Shown here piece by piece: positions 41,406 through 49,560 of a stretch of 64,000 bases of DNA. The notes beneath the pieces were generated by a model. That model saw only the letters and a program-made list of their open reading frames with translations. It ran no database searches and had not been told where the DNA came from. The stretch's first letter is position 1, and each line of letters begins with the position of its first letter. Made by a program: the position numbers and the translations under genes. The DNA comes from a virus: IMG/VR virus record IMGVR_UViG_3300041409_000610, positions 1-64,000 of that record; one strand, 5' to 3'.

Positions 41406-42338
41406 ATGCCGAACACCTCCGCCCGCATGCTCGGGCGGCGCGCACCGAAGAACGCGCCCGCTCTGCGCGCCTCGCGGTTCCTCACCGGGGTCATCCCGGA
41501 GCACCCGGCGGCGGCCGACAACCTCTCGAAGGCCACCTACGGGCTCTACGACAACGACACCTACGGCGACTGTGGGCCCACCTCGGTGGCCAACCAGCGC
41601 CGCCAGGTCACCGCGTACCTGACCGGCACGCAGGAGACCCCGAGCCAGAACGACGTCTTCGACCTCTACCGGCGCTCTGGCAACCCGGGCTTCGACCCGG
41701 CGGACCCGGGCGGATCGGGCGACGGCGGCGTGGACATGCAGACCATGCTGGAGGAGGTCCAGCGCAACGGCATCGGCGGCAAGAAGTGCGTCGCCTTCGC
41801 CAAGCTCGACGTGAGCAACGTCGAGGAGATCCGGGCGTGGACGGCCATCTTCGGCGGCCTGCTGCTCGGCGTGAACCTGCTGACGGCGCAGCGCAGCCAG
41901 CGGGGCACCTGGGATTACGAGCGCTCCGGCGAGTGGGGCGGCCACGCCGTCTTCGTCGGCGGCTACGACCCGAACCCCGAGCTGATCTCCTGGGCGGAGA
42001 AGTTCGAGACCACGCCGAGCTTCTGGAGCCACCAGGCCGAAGAGGCCTGGGGCGTCATCTGGCCCGAGCATCTGGGCACCGCCGCCTTCCAGCAGGGGGT
42101 GGACAAGCAAGCCCTGGCGTCGGCCTACACCGACCTCACGGGCCGTCCCTTTCCCAGCCCCGCTCCCCAGCCCCAGCCCGCCCCCGGCGAGCAGCCCAAG
42201 CCTGTGGCGCCGTCTGTGGACGACGCTGACCGCGCTCTGGCGACGCATCTCCGGCCGTGGGTGAACGAGCACCACTACGGCCAGGGGCACGTCGTGGCTG
42301 ACGCGCTGCGGGCCTGGCTGGCCGCGAAGGGGCTGTGA
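41406..42338 (+). CDS. C39-like cysteine peptidase, probable lysin
   Basis: 310 residues from ATG 41406. The first 220 residues hold a papain/C39-like core with Cys56 in YGDCGPTSVANQ and His180 in GEWGGHAVFVGGYD. A Pro/Gln-rich linker (about 240-265) and a short C-terminal helical domain (RALATHLRPWVNEHHYGQG) follow. It lies first in a cassette with a glycoside-hydrolase-like protein and a holin candidate, so a role as an endolysin peptidase cutting cell-wall peptides is likely. The stop overlaps the next start (TGATG). Confidence 0.6.
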   Translation: MPNTSARMLGRRAPKNAPALRASRFLTGVIPEHPAAADNLSKATYGLYDNDTYGDCGPTSVANQRRQVTAYLTGTQETPSQNDVFDLYRRSGNPGFDPADPGGSGDGGVDMQTMLEEVQRNGIGGKKCVAFAKLDVSNVEEIRAWTAIFGGLLLGVNLLTAQRSQRGTWDYERSGEWGGHAVFVGGYDPNPELISWAEKFETTPSFWSHQAEEAWGVIWPEHLGTAAFQQGVDKQALASAYTDLTGRPFPSPAPQPQPAPGEQPKPVAPSVDDADRALATHLRPWVNEHHYGQGHVVADALRAWLAAKGL

Positions 42339-43306
42339 TGGCCGACATCTGGCACATCGACTACAGCGCGACGCAGCTGGACGGGAAGACCATCGCCCGA
42401 ACGCAGGTCGGGCCGAAGGGTGAGTACGCCACCGGTGCGATCCGCTACATCGACGACATCTCGAACCCAGCCCTGGTGCGCACCAAGCACGTCACCAGGG
42501 CCGAGTACGCCAGCCTGAAGACGGCGGGCATCGCGATGGACGCGATGTACATGGAGGTCGGGGTCGACGACCCGCTGGGCGGCTACCCCGCCGGGCAGGT
42601 CAACGCCCGCCGGGCCCAGGCGGGCATGAACTACCTCGGCTGGCAGGGCAAGGTCCTGTTCTGCTGTGATCGCTGGTTCACCAGCAAGGGGCACGTCACG
42701 ATCTCGGCGAAGTCCTGGCAGGACTACCTCGACGGCGCGGTGAGCGTGCTCGGCCGGACTGTGGCGGGCGGCTACGGCTTCGCCGACGCCATCGACGCCG
42801 CGCGCGGGCACGTGGACTTCGCCGTCCAGTGTGGATCGCGCTCGGCCGTGCGCTCGTGGGTCAACGGCTGGCAGGACAACAACATCCAGCCGAAGGTCGG
42901 CGGTATCTCGACCGACCGCGTGCTGATCCTCAACGCGTTCGGACCTGGCGTACCCAGCGCTCCGGCATCGCAGCTCACCCAGGCAGGAGTAGAGATCATG
43001 GAGCGCATCACCGTCACCCCGCCCAACGCCGAGCAGAACACGGTGCGGGTCAACCTCTCGGGCAGCGCGGGCGCCGCGATCGTCGTCCGGCCGCGTATCG
43101 ACGGCACCGGCTTCTCGAAGCCCATGTGGATCGGCGACATCTTCGCCTGGGGCAACGACCACAACGGCATCGGCCACAACCCCACCCAGATCCCGGGTTA
43201 CAACAGCAGGCTCACGAGCCACCGGCGGTACGACCTGCCGGGCGGTGTCTGGGCGGACATCAACTACTCGGCGGCGGAGCCGTTCGAGATCGACATCGTC
43301 GGCTGA
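42338..43306 (+). CDS. DUF1906/Rv2525c-type glycoside-hydrolase-like lysin
   Basis: 322 residues from ATG 42338. AIRYIDDISNP and HVTRAEYASLKTAGIAMDAM, followed by MEVGVDDPLGGYPAGQVNA and GKVLFCCDRWF, follow the TIM-barrel pattern of DUF1906 (glycoside-hydrolase-like). The last 100 residues form a separate beta domain (ERITVTPPNAEQNTVRVNLS) that may bind the wall. Between a peptidase and a holin candidate, it should act in host lysis. Which bond it cleaves is not evident. Confidence 0.7.
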   Translation: MADIWHIDYSATQLDGKTIARTQVGPKGEYATGAIRYIDDISNPALVRTKHVTRAEYASLKTAGIAMDAMYMEVGVDDPLGGYPAGQVNARRAQAGMNYLGWQGKVLFCCDRWFTSKGHVTISAKSWQDYLDGAVSVLGRTVAGGYGFADAIDAARGHVDFAVQCGSRSAVRSWVNGWQDNNIQPKVGGISTDRVLILNAFGPGVPSAPASQLTQAGVEIMERITVTPPNAEQNTVRVNLSGSAGAAIVVRPRIDGTGFSKPMWIGDIFAWGNDHNGIGHNPTQIPGYNSRLTSHRRYDLPGGVWADINYSAAEPFEIDIVG

Positions 43307-43324
43307 CAAAAGGAGAAATCGATC

Positions 43325-43714
43325 ATGACCACCCTCGAACCGGCCAAGCCGGTCATCTTCCTGGGCCGCGAGCCCGTGCAGTGGCTTCAGCTCATCTCCG
43401 GCGTGCTGGTCTTCCTCACGCCGATCCTGCACGTGAGCGTGGAGCTGAACGGCGCGATCATCGCGGTGCTCACGGCTCTGTTCGGCGTGCTCACCGCGCT
43501 GGCAGTGTCCAAGGAGAAGGCCGCGCCCACCGTGGCCGGTCTGCTGAAGGCCCTGATCGCGCTGGCGCTGGCGCTGCGGTTCCACATCAGCCCGGAGATC
43601 CAGGCGGGTGCCATGGTGTTCGTCGAGGCCGGTGTGGCCTGGTACCTGCGCACGCAGGTGTTCGCGCCTGCACTGAAGCCGGTCGTCGCGCCGGTGGTCC
43701 CGGTCGACGCCTGA
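43325..43714 (+). CDS. Holin candidate
   Basis: 129 residues, ATG start behind AAAGGAG. Three or four hydrophobic segments (about 19-36, 40-60, 72-87 and 93-108) with a short basic loop (SKEKAAP) and a Pro/Val tail. Size and topology fit phage holins, and it immediately follows two lysin genes. The dual-start control region of lambda S is not seen. The cassette is closed by a hairpin at 43728. Confidence 0.65.
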   Translation: MTTLEPAKPVIFLGREPVQWLQLISGVLVFLTPILHVSVELNGAIIAVLTALFGVLTALAVSKEKAAPTVAGLLKALIALALALRFHISPEIQAGAMVFVEAGVAWYLRTQVFAPALKPVVAPVVPVDA

Positions 43715-43727
43715 CCTTCAGCTCAGC

Positions 43728-43763
43728 ACGGGCCGCTCTCCTCCGGGAGGGCGGCCCGTTTGC
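43728..43763 (+). terminator. Terminator after the lysis cassette
   Basis: ACGGGCCGC (43728-43736) pairs with 43751-43759 around a 14-base loop that can itself fold (CTCC/GGAG), followed by TTTGC. It lies 13 bases after the holin-candidate stop. Confidence 0.7.
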
Positions 43764-43922
43764 TGTCTTGACCTGGGCTTTCGTCCGCATTCGAAGGACA
43801 AAGGGCCGCTCTTCTTACCCCAAAGAGCCGTAATAAGCGAGGCATTCGGCCTTAATTATTGAGCTATTCGTCCTGACCTGCGACAATGATTGCAGAGAGC
43901 AACCTCAGAAAGGGCTCCCGTC
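43764..43922 (+). promoter_or_regulatory. AT-rich promoter region before the replication genes
   Basis: About 160 bases, clearly richer in A/T than the surroundings (TTAATTATTGAG at 43852-43863). It contains TTGAGC (43858-43863) with ACAATG about 18 bases downstream, and the CTGACCTG element (43873-43880). A promoter for the helicase operon is expected here; the exact boxes are uncertain. Confidence 0.4.
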
Positions 43923-44225
43923 ATGTCGTTCGACCTCGCGGTTTCCCGAGCGGTCACGATGGCGCACGCCCTGGAGCGGGCGCTGCACGACCCCGGTCCC
44001 TGGTTCATCGAGCTGGACGGCTACGTGGCTCACGCCGAGCGCGAGGTCCGCGAGGAGGCGCTGGAGGTGCTCTTCACCGCCCAGTTCCCGCGTGCGCTCG
44101 ACGGCGCCGTGCCGATCCTGCGCTGCCTCGCCGACGAGATCCGCGCGATGGCGCCGGTGTCCGGCAGCGACCGGGCATTCCAGTACCAGGTGACGCTGAC
44201 CCTGCCCGCCGAGGTAGCCGCGTGA
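43923..44225 (+). CDS. Small helical protein upstream of the SNF2 helicase
   Basis: 100 residues from ATG 43923 behind AGAAAGGG. A largely helical sequence (LAVSRAVTMAHALERALHD, then REVREEALEVLFTAQFP) with a polar surface and no known motif. Its stop overlaps the helicase GTG (GTGA). May be a partner or an immediate-early protein; function unknown. Confidence 0.6.
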   Translation: MSFDLAVSRAVTMAHALERALHDPGPWFIELDGYVAHAEREVREEALEVLFTAQFPRALDGAVPILRCLADEIRAMAPVSGSDRAFQYQVTLTLPAEVAA

Positions 44226-45835
44226 CCGCCGTAGCGGCAGCTCCCGCTTTCATCCCGGTGCGGGAGCTGCCCAACGGCAAGAACTTCTACTCCCCGCGCG
44301 GTCTCTACCCCTTCCAGGCCGAGGACGTGGCCAAGGCGTACCTGCGCACTGAGGGCGGCGGCCAGCAGGGCCAGCTCGTTGGCTGGGACACCGGGCTCGG
44401 CAAGACGATCTTCGGCATGGCGCTCGCCTCGCTGCTGATCGAGGACGGCCGGATCGACCAGGTCATCGTGGTCGCCGAGAAGAACAAGATCGTCGACTGG
44501 CGTACTGAGTTCGAGCACTTCACCACCCTCTCGGCAGCCGTCTATCACGGCCAGGGTCGGCAGAAGCGCCTGACCAAGAACGGGATCCCGCACGTCCTGG
44601 TGTCCACTTACGACACCCTGCGCACCGATCTCGTGAGCCAGGTCGAGATCGAGGGCCGCAAGTCGAAGAAGATCGTGGACGGCCCGCTGATGGAGACCAT
44701 GGGCCTGCGCGGGCGGCGGACACTCTGGATCCTCGACGAGACAACCGCTCTGCGCTCGCGCGGCAGCCTGCGGCACAAGGCCTTCGAGTACGTGCTGAAG
44801 GAGCTGCGCAAGACCGCGCACCAGCGCGTCGTCGGCTTGACGGCCACGCCGGTCGAGCGCGACATCGAGGACAGCTACAACGTCGGCCGGATCCTCGCGC
44901 CCGCCCGGATGATGACCGTGGCCAGCTTCGAGGAGCAGTTCACCCGGGGCCGGGACCTCTACGGCCACTACATCTACCGGGCGCACGCCGCCGAGCGGTT
45001 CGCCGACACCTTCCGGCCGATCTGCCTGATCAAGCACAAGACCGACGAGGACGTCCGGGACCAGTTCCCGAAGCAGGTCGAGAAGTCGCTATGGGTGCCG
45101 CTGGAGCCCGCGCACAAGAAGCTCTACATGGCGATCAACGAGATGGTGTTCCCGGAGGGCGAGGAGGTGCCGCAAAGCGTCTCGGATCTCGCCTTCACCG
45201 TGCAGCGGATGACCGCCGGGCACCCGGCCAGCCACCTCTACGCCGGGAACATGATCTCCCAGGCGATCGTGGATATCGTCGGCCCGAAGGCGCTGCGCGA
45301 GATACCCTCGTCGAAGTCGATCGACCTCATCTCGCGGCTGACCCCGATCGTCAAGGGCCAGGGCGCCCAGGCGATCGTCTTCTCATTCTTCGGCCGGTCG
45401 GTACTGCGCGCGCTCGGCGACGACCTGCGCAAGGCGGGCTTCGCCGTGGTCGAGTACCACGGCGGCCGTTCGCTGGAGGAGAACGAGCGGAGCAAGAACA
45501 CCTTCGTCACCGGCCAGGCCGAGATCCTGCTGGCCTCGGACGCGGCCAGCCAGGGCCTGAACCTCCAGAACGCCCAGTACGTCTTCGAGTACGAGAGCGC
45601 GCTGAGCTTCGCCCGGCGGACCCAGCGGATTAATCGCGCGCACCGGATCGGCTCGGTCCACGACCTGGTCACCTGCTACACCATGATCGCCGAGGGCACC
45701 GTCGAAGAGGGCATCATCCGCAAGATGATCAAGCGGAACCAGGCTCACGACGACCTGGTGGGCGGCGACTCCGACGACGGCTACGTCACCGCCGCCGACC
45801 GGCGCGAGTTTCTCGGGATCGGCAAGAGGGATTGA
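44222..45835 (+). CDS. SNF2/SWI2-type DEAD/H helicase-ATPase
   Basis: 537 residues from GTG 44222. Walker A WDTGLGKT (55-62), DETT box (172-175), GLTATPVERD (motif III) and the C-terminal QGLNLQNAQYVFEYESALSF and RINRAHRIGSVHD motifs place it in SF2, SNF2-like group. Such proteins translocate on dsDNA and are used by phages in replication restart, recombination or displacement of bound proteins. No nuclease domain is attached. Confidence 0.8.
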   Translation: MTAVAAAPAFIPVRELPNGKNFYSPRGLYPFQAEDVAKAYLRTEGGGQQGQLVGWDTGLGKTIFGMALASLLIEDGRIDQVIVVAEKNKIVDWRTEFEHFTTLSAAVYHGQGRQKRLTKNGIPHVLVSTYDTLRTDLVSQVEIEGRKSKKIVDGPLMETMGLRGRRTLWILDETTALRSRGSLRHKAFEYVLKELRKTAHQRVVGLTATPVERDIEDSYNVGRILAPARMMTVASFEEQFTRGRDLYGHYIYRAHAAERFADTFRPICLIKHKTDEDVRDQFPKQVEKSLWVPLEPAHKKLYMAINEMVFPEGEEVPQSVSDLAFTVQRMTAGHPASHLYAGNMISQAIVDIVGPKALREIPSSKSIDLISRLTPIVKGQGAQAIVFSFFGRSVLRALGDDLRKAGFAVVEYHGGRSLEENERSKNTFVTGQAEILLASDAASQGLNLQNAQYVFEYESALSFARRTQRINRAHRIGSVHDLVTCYTMIAEGTVEEGIIRKMIKRNQAHDDLVGGDSDDGYVTAADRREFLGIGKRD

Positions 45836-45860
45836 AATCCTGATCCGGGTACGGTATTCT
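45832..45860 (+). promoter_or_regulatory. Sigma-A-type promoter
   Basis: TTGAAA (45832-45837) is followed by a 17-base spacer and TATTCT (45855-45860), a near-consensus -35/-10 pair. The -35 box overlaps the stop codon of the SNF2-like gene. It precedes the gene at 45913 by about 45 bases of leader. Confidence 0.6.
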
Positions 45861-45912
45861 GAACCAGTCGACCACCGAAGTCACTGGATCACCTACCGCC
45901 CCGGGAGGGCTC

Positions 45913-46614
45913 ATGTCCGAAGCCATCGAGGTCACTCCGCAGCTGACCGGCGTGCGCGCCGCGCTGTCCAAGCCGAAGGCCACCGTCACCGACGTCCTCA
46001 ACGCCGCGAAGCCGGAGCGGGACCTCGTCCAGCTGGCCGAGACGCCGATCCCGCAGAACGCCGCGCTCAACGAGGACGCCGAAGAGGCGGTCTCCAAGGT
46101 CGGCAAGCTGCTGGCCGAGCTGGACCTGCCGGACCGGCGCCGGATGCTGACCGGTGCCGAGCTGGAGACGCTCACCCGCACCTACGTCGAGTGGGACAAG
46201 GCCTCGAAGGGCCTCGACCGCTCGCGTGAGCAGATCAAGGCCGCGATCTTCAACCACTTCGACGCGATCGCCGCGCACGACGGCAAGATCGACATCGAGA
46301 CCCAGCACACCAAGGAGGGCTGGGCGATCGTCGCGGACAAGACCTCGGCCGTCGTGCCGGGCCTGGACGTCAAGCTGACCCGTGAGGTGGCCGGGGGCAA
46401 GACCGAGCTGGACCTGGACCGCCTGCGTGACCTCGTCGAGGACGAGGTGCTCAGCAACGAGGACTTCCTGGGCATGACCCGGCAGATCCGCGTGGTCGAC
46501 GAGGCCCGCGCGCTGGAGTGGCTCCGGAAGAACCCGGGTCGCGCGCACCTGCTCCTGGAGGGCACCAAGACCGGTCCGGCCCGCGCGTCGCTGTACCTGC
46601 GCAAGAACGACTGA
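45913..46614 (+). CDS. Hypothetical helical protein after a strong promoter
   Basis: 233 residues, ATG behind GGGAGGG. Mostly charged helices (LNEDAEEAVSKVGKLLAELD, then DKASKGLDRSREQIKAAIF), an apparent beta hairpin around 105-145, and a basic C-terminus. No cysteine or catalytic motif. Flanked by its own promoter and a perfect terminator (46619-46655), so it is expressed as a separate, probably strong, unit. Family unknown to me. Confidence 0.7.
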   Translation: MSEAIEVTPQLTGVRAALSKPKATVTDVLNAAKPERDLVQLAETPIPQNAALNEDAEEAVSKVGKLLAELDLPDRRRMLTGAELETLTRTYVEWDKASKGLDRSREQIKAAIFNHFDAIAAHDGKIDIETQHTKEGWAIVADKTSAVVPGLDVKLTREVAGGKTELDLDRLRDLVEDEVLSNEDFLGMTRQIRVVDEARALEWLRKNPGRAHLLLEGTKTGPARASLYLRKND

Positions 46615-46618
46615 TCCC

Positions 46619-46655
46619 GAGGAGACCCGGCGCCCCCGCGACGCCGGGTCTCCTC
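46619..46655 (+). terminator. Perfect 14-bp terminator
   Basis: GAGGAGACCCGGCG (46619-46632) pairs perfectly with 46642-46655 around a 9-base loop, followed by TTCTG. Two bases after the stop-codon region of the previous gene. Confidence 0.8.
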
Positions 46656-46675
46656 TTCTGCCCTGGAGGCGCATC

Positions 46676-47227
46676 ATGCTCGAAACGACCGAACCCTTCG
46701 TGATCAGTGGCGAGGGGGTGTTGACACCACCCGACCGCGACCGCTGGGTGACACCCGAGATGGTCCTCAACGGCCCCACCTACACGTCCTCGGAGGTCGC
46801 CGAGGTCTTCTTCGCCAAGTCGACGAACTGGCTGCGCAAGCGGCTCTGGGAGCGCCGGGACGACTGGGACCCGGACCGCACCGACGCCGGGCACCGCCGG
46901 TTCAACCTGGCTCAGATCGAGGACCTGGCGCACCTGCTGCTGCGCGAGCGCGCGCTGAAGCCGCCAGAGTTCGCGATGATCATCCGGCACGTCAAGGCCT
47001 CGGCACTCCAGCACGGCTACACGCTGGGCGACACCGGCTTCCTGCTGGCCCACTGGAACGGCCAGCTGGCTTCCCGGCGGCAGATGGTCCTGCTGGTGCT
47101 CCAACGGCTGGAGGAGTGGGACGCGGGTCGGAACCCGAGTCACCCGGACGCGCAGCTCGATCGAGCCATCGACGACGCCGCCGACGGCATCCGGCGCGGC
47201 GAGATGCTCCCCCTGGAGGCCTCGTGA
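46676..47227 (+). CDS. HTH DNA-binding protein
   Basis: 183 residues from ATG 46676 with GGAGG upstream. Residues about 36-85 (PTYTSSEVAEVFFAKSTNWL, then RKRLWERRDDWDPDRTD, then HRRFNLAQIEDLAHLLLRE) form a MerR-like winged helix with an adjacent HTH_17-type helix. The rest is helical. Likely a regulator or origin-binding protein of the replication region. The stop overlaps the next GTG. Confidence 0.55.
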   Translation: MLETTEPFVISGEGVLTPPDRDRWVTPEMVLNGPTYTSSEVAEVFFAKSTNWLRKRLWERRDDWDPDRTDAGHRRFNLAQIEDLAHLLLRERALKPPEFAMIIRHVKASALQHGYTLGDTGFLLAHWNGQLASRRQMVLLVLQRLEEWDAGRNPSHPDAQLDRAIDDAADGIRRGEMLPLEAS

Positions 47228-47634
47228 CGGAGGACCAGGGCGTCTGCGGCTTCGGCCTGGTCGACGGCTCGCTGTGCGTGCTTCCCCGGGTCGCGCTGCG
47301 CTGCTCGGCGCACGAGGCGCTCGTCTGCAACGGCTGCCGCAAACGCGAGGCCACCCACGAGTGCCTGCACAGCGACGGCGCGGTGCTGTGCGAGGCCTGC
47401 GAGCACATCAGCGGGTCCCAGCACGGTCCCCGGCCGAACCCGCGCGACGTGGTGGACGAGGAGATGAGCCGGGCGGTCGAGCTGATCCTGGAGCAGCTCA
47501 GCGCCACCGAGGTACTGCCCAGCACCGGCCCCCAGCGCCGGGACGCGGCCGCGCAGATCTGGCGCGGCCTGTCCAACCACATCGCCATGAAGGTGCTCGC
47601 CGGAATGGCTCGACCCGAAGGCGAGACCTCGTGA
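47224..47634 (+). CDS. Cys/His-rich zinc-finger protein (B-box-like)
   Basis: 136 residues from GTG 47224 (GTGA overlap). Residues 8-61 carry twelve potential zinc ligands: C8, C18, C27, H30, C35, C38, H45, C47, H49, C56, C59 and H61. The order resembles a B-box or a double zinc finger, which mediates protein or nucleic-acid contacts. The C-terminal half is a helix bundle. It overlaps the exonuclease gene by 4 bases and is probably a cofactor of that locus. Confidence 0.65.
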   Translation: MTEDQGVCGFGLVDGSLCVLPRVALRCSAHEALVCNGCRKREATHECLHSDGAVLCEACEHISGSQHGPRPNPRDVVDEEMSRAVELILEQLSATEVLPSTGPQRRDAAAQIWRGLSNHIAMKVLAGMARPEGETS

Positions 47635-48578
47635 CCAAGTACCTGCTGGTCGACGGCAACAACATCGCGGCCAGGGCCGCCCACGCCTCCTGGGCGACGA
47701 ACACACTCTCGACCGACGACGGCGTCCCGACCGCCGCGCTGATGTTCTTCATCAACTCGCTGGCCAAGGTCATCGGCGAAGAGCACCCGACCCACGTCGC
47801 GGTGGCCTGGGACGGCCGGAGCGAGTTCCGGCACCGCCTGCTGCCCACCTACAAGGCGAACCGCAAGACGGCGGCGCCCGAGCCCGGGAAGGACTACACC
47901 GCCGCGTTCCCGCTGATGCGCGAGTTCCTGGGCGCGGCGGGGATCTTCCAGCATCGGCTGGCCGAGTTCGAGGCCGACGACCTGGTGGCCACCTGGTGGT
48001 GGAAGATCCACCAGGCCGAGGAGATCATCATCCTCTCCGGCGACAAGGACCTCTACCAGCTGCTCGGCCCGAGCCCCTGGGCCATCAACACGACCGCGCG
48101 CAAGCCGGTCGGCGGCGGGATCTACGAGAAGTGGACCTCCGAGCGCTTCGTGGAGAAGAACGGCTTCGAGCCGCACCTGTGGCCCCTGGTCGGCGCGCTC
48201 ACCGGTGACACGTCGGACAACATCGACGGGATCAAGGGCGTCGGGCCGAAGCGGGCCGTCAAGCTCCTGAACGACTTCGACTGGAACATCACCAAGGCGA
48301 TCCAGGAGAAGTACCCCGAGCACGTCGAGCTGGTTCGGCGCAACGTGCGGCTGATGGACCTGACCGCCGACCCGATCCCGGACTACGGGAACCACATCAG
48401 GCGGTTCCGGCCCGCGCCGTGCGACAGCCCCGACGGCGCCGTGCTCGACGCCTTCCTGACCCGGTACGAGCTGGCCGGAATCCAGGCCAGCTTCCGGAAG
48501 AACGCCCTCTGGACCCAGGCCAGCGCGGTCGGACGCCCGTTCCGATCGAGCGCGGCGGAAGGGAGGACGAGCCCCTAA
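47631..48578 (+). CDS. 5'-3' exonuclease / FEN-like nuclease
   Basis: 315 residues from GTG 47631. LLVDGNNIAARA (metal-binding Asp), WDGRSEFRHRLLPTYKANR, EFEADDLVAT, IILSGDKDLYQLL and TGDTSDNIDGIKGVGPKRA are the conserved motifs of the PolI 5'-nuclease/FEN family, ending in the H3TH DNA-binding element. It removes RNA primers and flaps during lagging-strand synthesis, complementing the PolIII-type polymerase. The fold is complete; no polymerase domain is fused. Confidence 0.9.
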   Translation: MTKYLLVDGNNIAARAAHASWATNTLSTDDGVPTAALMFFINSLAKVIGEEHPTHVAVAWDGRSEFRHRLLPTYKANRKTAAPEPGKDYTAAFPLMREFLGAAGIFQHRLAEFEADDLVATWWWKIHQAEEIIILSGDKDLYQLLGPSPWAINTTARKPVGGGIYEKWTSERFVEKNGFEPHLWPLVGALTGDTSDNIDGIKGVGPKRAVKLLNDFDWNITKAIQEKYPEHVELVRRNVRLMDLTADPIPDYGNHIRRFRPAPCDSPDGAVLDAFLTRYELAGIQASFRKNALWTQASAVGRPFRSSAAEGRTSP

Positions 48579-48642
48579 CCTGCCCATTCCCTCGGGGCCG
48601 CACCCCAATGTGTGCCCCCAGGGAGGACACCAGGAGGACCAC

Positions 48643-48996
48643 GTGCCAAGCATGCCGATCGACACGCGACGGGAAGGTCTGGAGCGTCCACCCGTGACGC
48701 TCACCCAGGCCGCCCGGAGCGTGAAGCTCGGCCAGAAGGTCACCGCCTTCGTCAGCCATGGCGATCAGGACCGCGTGACCGGATATCTGGCCGGGGTGGA
48801 TGCCGAGTGCTGGTTCATCCTCCAGCCGAGCTTTGAGACATTTCGCCAGATCCTGGTGAGCCGCCACAAAGTGCCGGTGCTGGAGATCCACATCGAGCGG
48901 ACCTACGATCGGGAACCTCTCCGTCGGGAGATGGATCGGATCGTGGTTCACTTTCGAACGTGGGTCGACCAGAACGTCCTGAGTGGACGTTCGTAA
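48643..48996 (+). CDS. Small protein, possible Sm-like fold
   Basis: 117 residues from GTG 48643, with AGGAGGA 4 bases upstream; ATG 48652 is an alternative. KVTAFVSHGDQDRVTGYLAG then DAECWFILQPSFETFRQILV resembles the two-strand core of Hfq/Sm proteins, but the typical Sm2 motif is weak. The C-terminal helix is charged. Role unknown; it lies between the exonuclease and a small acidic gene. Confidence 0.45.
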   Translation: MPSMPIDTRREGLERPPVTLTQAARSVKLGQKVTAFVSHGDQDRVTGYLAGVDAECWFILQPSFETFRQILVSRHKVPVLEIHIERTYDREPLRREMDRIVVHFRTWVDQNVLSGRS

Positions 48997-49048
48997 AAAC
49001 TGCTCTGACCTGGGCAGATGTCAGAATTTACCGCGAGAGGAAGAACCT

Positions 49049-49474
49049 GTGCTGAACTTCACCGAGGACCTGGACGAGGACACTGGAACGGCTGTCCAGG
49101 CCCATCGGGACGAGGTTCCGGCGGTGCAGGAGCGGGTCACCGTGACCCCCATCTCGGAGCCCGCTCCTGCTCCCGCCACCCCGTCCCGCATCCCGACGAA
49201 CCGGAACGACTTCGCACCCCACTCGGAGTGGGAGGCGGTCCGGAACTACGTGATCAGCCAGCTGGAAGAGATCGCGCCGTTTCCGCGCGAGCCCCGCCGG
49301 GAGAACACGATCTTCATGGGTTTCCAGGACCGCTGGGGCGATCAGGCCATGGCCATCGCCCGGTACGCCTTCCAGGAGGCCGGTGGCGAGTGGCTCGGCG
49401 CGCCGATGAGCGTCGCTCGCTTCGACCGGGCATCGGACCGGGTCTTCGCCGCGAGGATCGCCGCGATGCTCTGA
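49049..49474 (+). CDS. Hypothetical protein before DnaB
   Basis: 141 residues from GTG 49049, preceded by AGAGGAAGAA. An acidic N-terminus, a Pro/Ala linker (ISEPAPAPATPSRIP) and a C-terminal helical domain with FQDRWGDQAMAIARYAFQEAG. No known family. Ends before the hairpin at 49491. A CTGACCTG element lies about 45 bases upstream of its start. Confidence 0.6.
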   Translation: MLNFTEDLDEDTGTAVQAHRDEVPAVQERVTVTPISEPAPAPATPSRIPTNRNDFAPHSEWEAVRNYVISQLEEIAPFPREPRRENTIFMGFQDRWGDQAMAIARYAFQEAGGEWLGAPMSVARFDRASDRVFAARIAAML

Positions 49475-49490
49475 AGATCACGGCCGTATG

Positions 49491-49513
49491 GCCCCCGTCC
49501 ACCCGACGGGGGC
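49491..49513 (+). terminator. Hairpin, probable terminator
   Basis: GCCCCCGTC (49491-49499) pairs perfectly with 49505-49513 around a 5-base loop, 16 bases after a stop codon. A TATGGT (49516-49521) and a CTGACCTG element follow and may belong to a promoter for dnaB. Confidence 0.6.
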
Positions 49514-49560
49514 TGTATGGTCTCCTGACCTGATCGACTTCCTGGCGCACCGGAGCCGCA

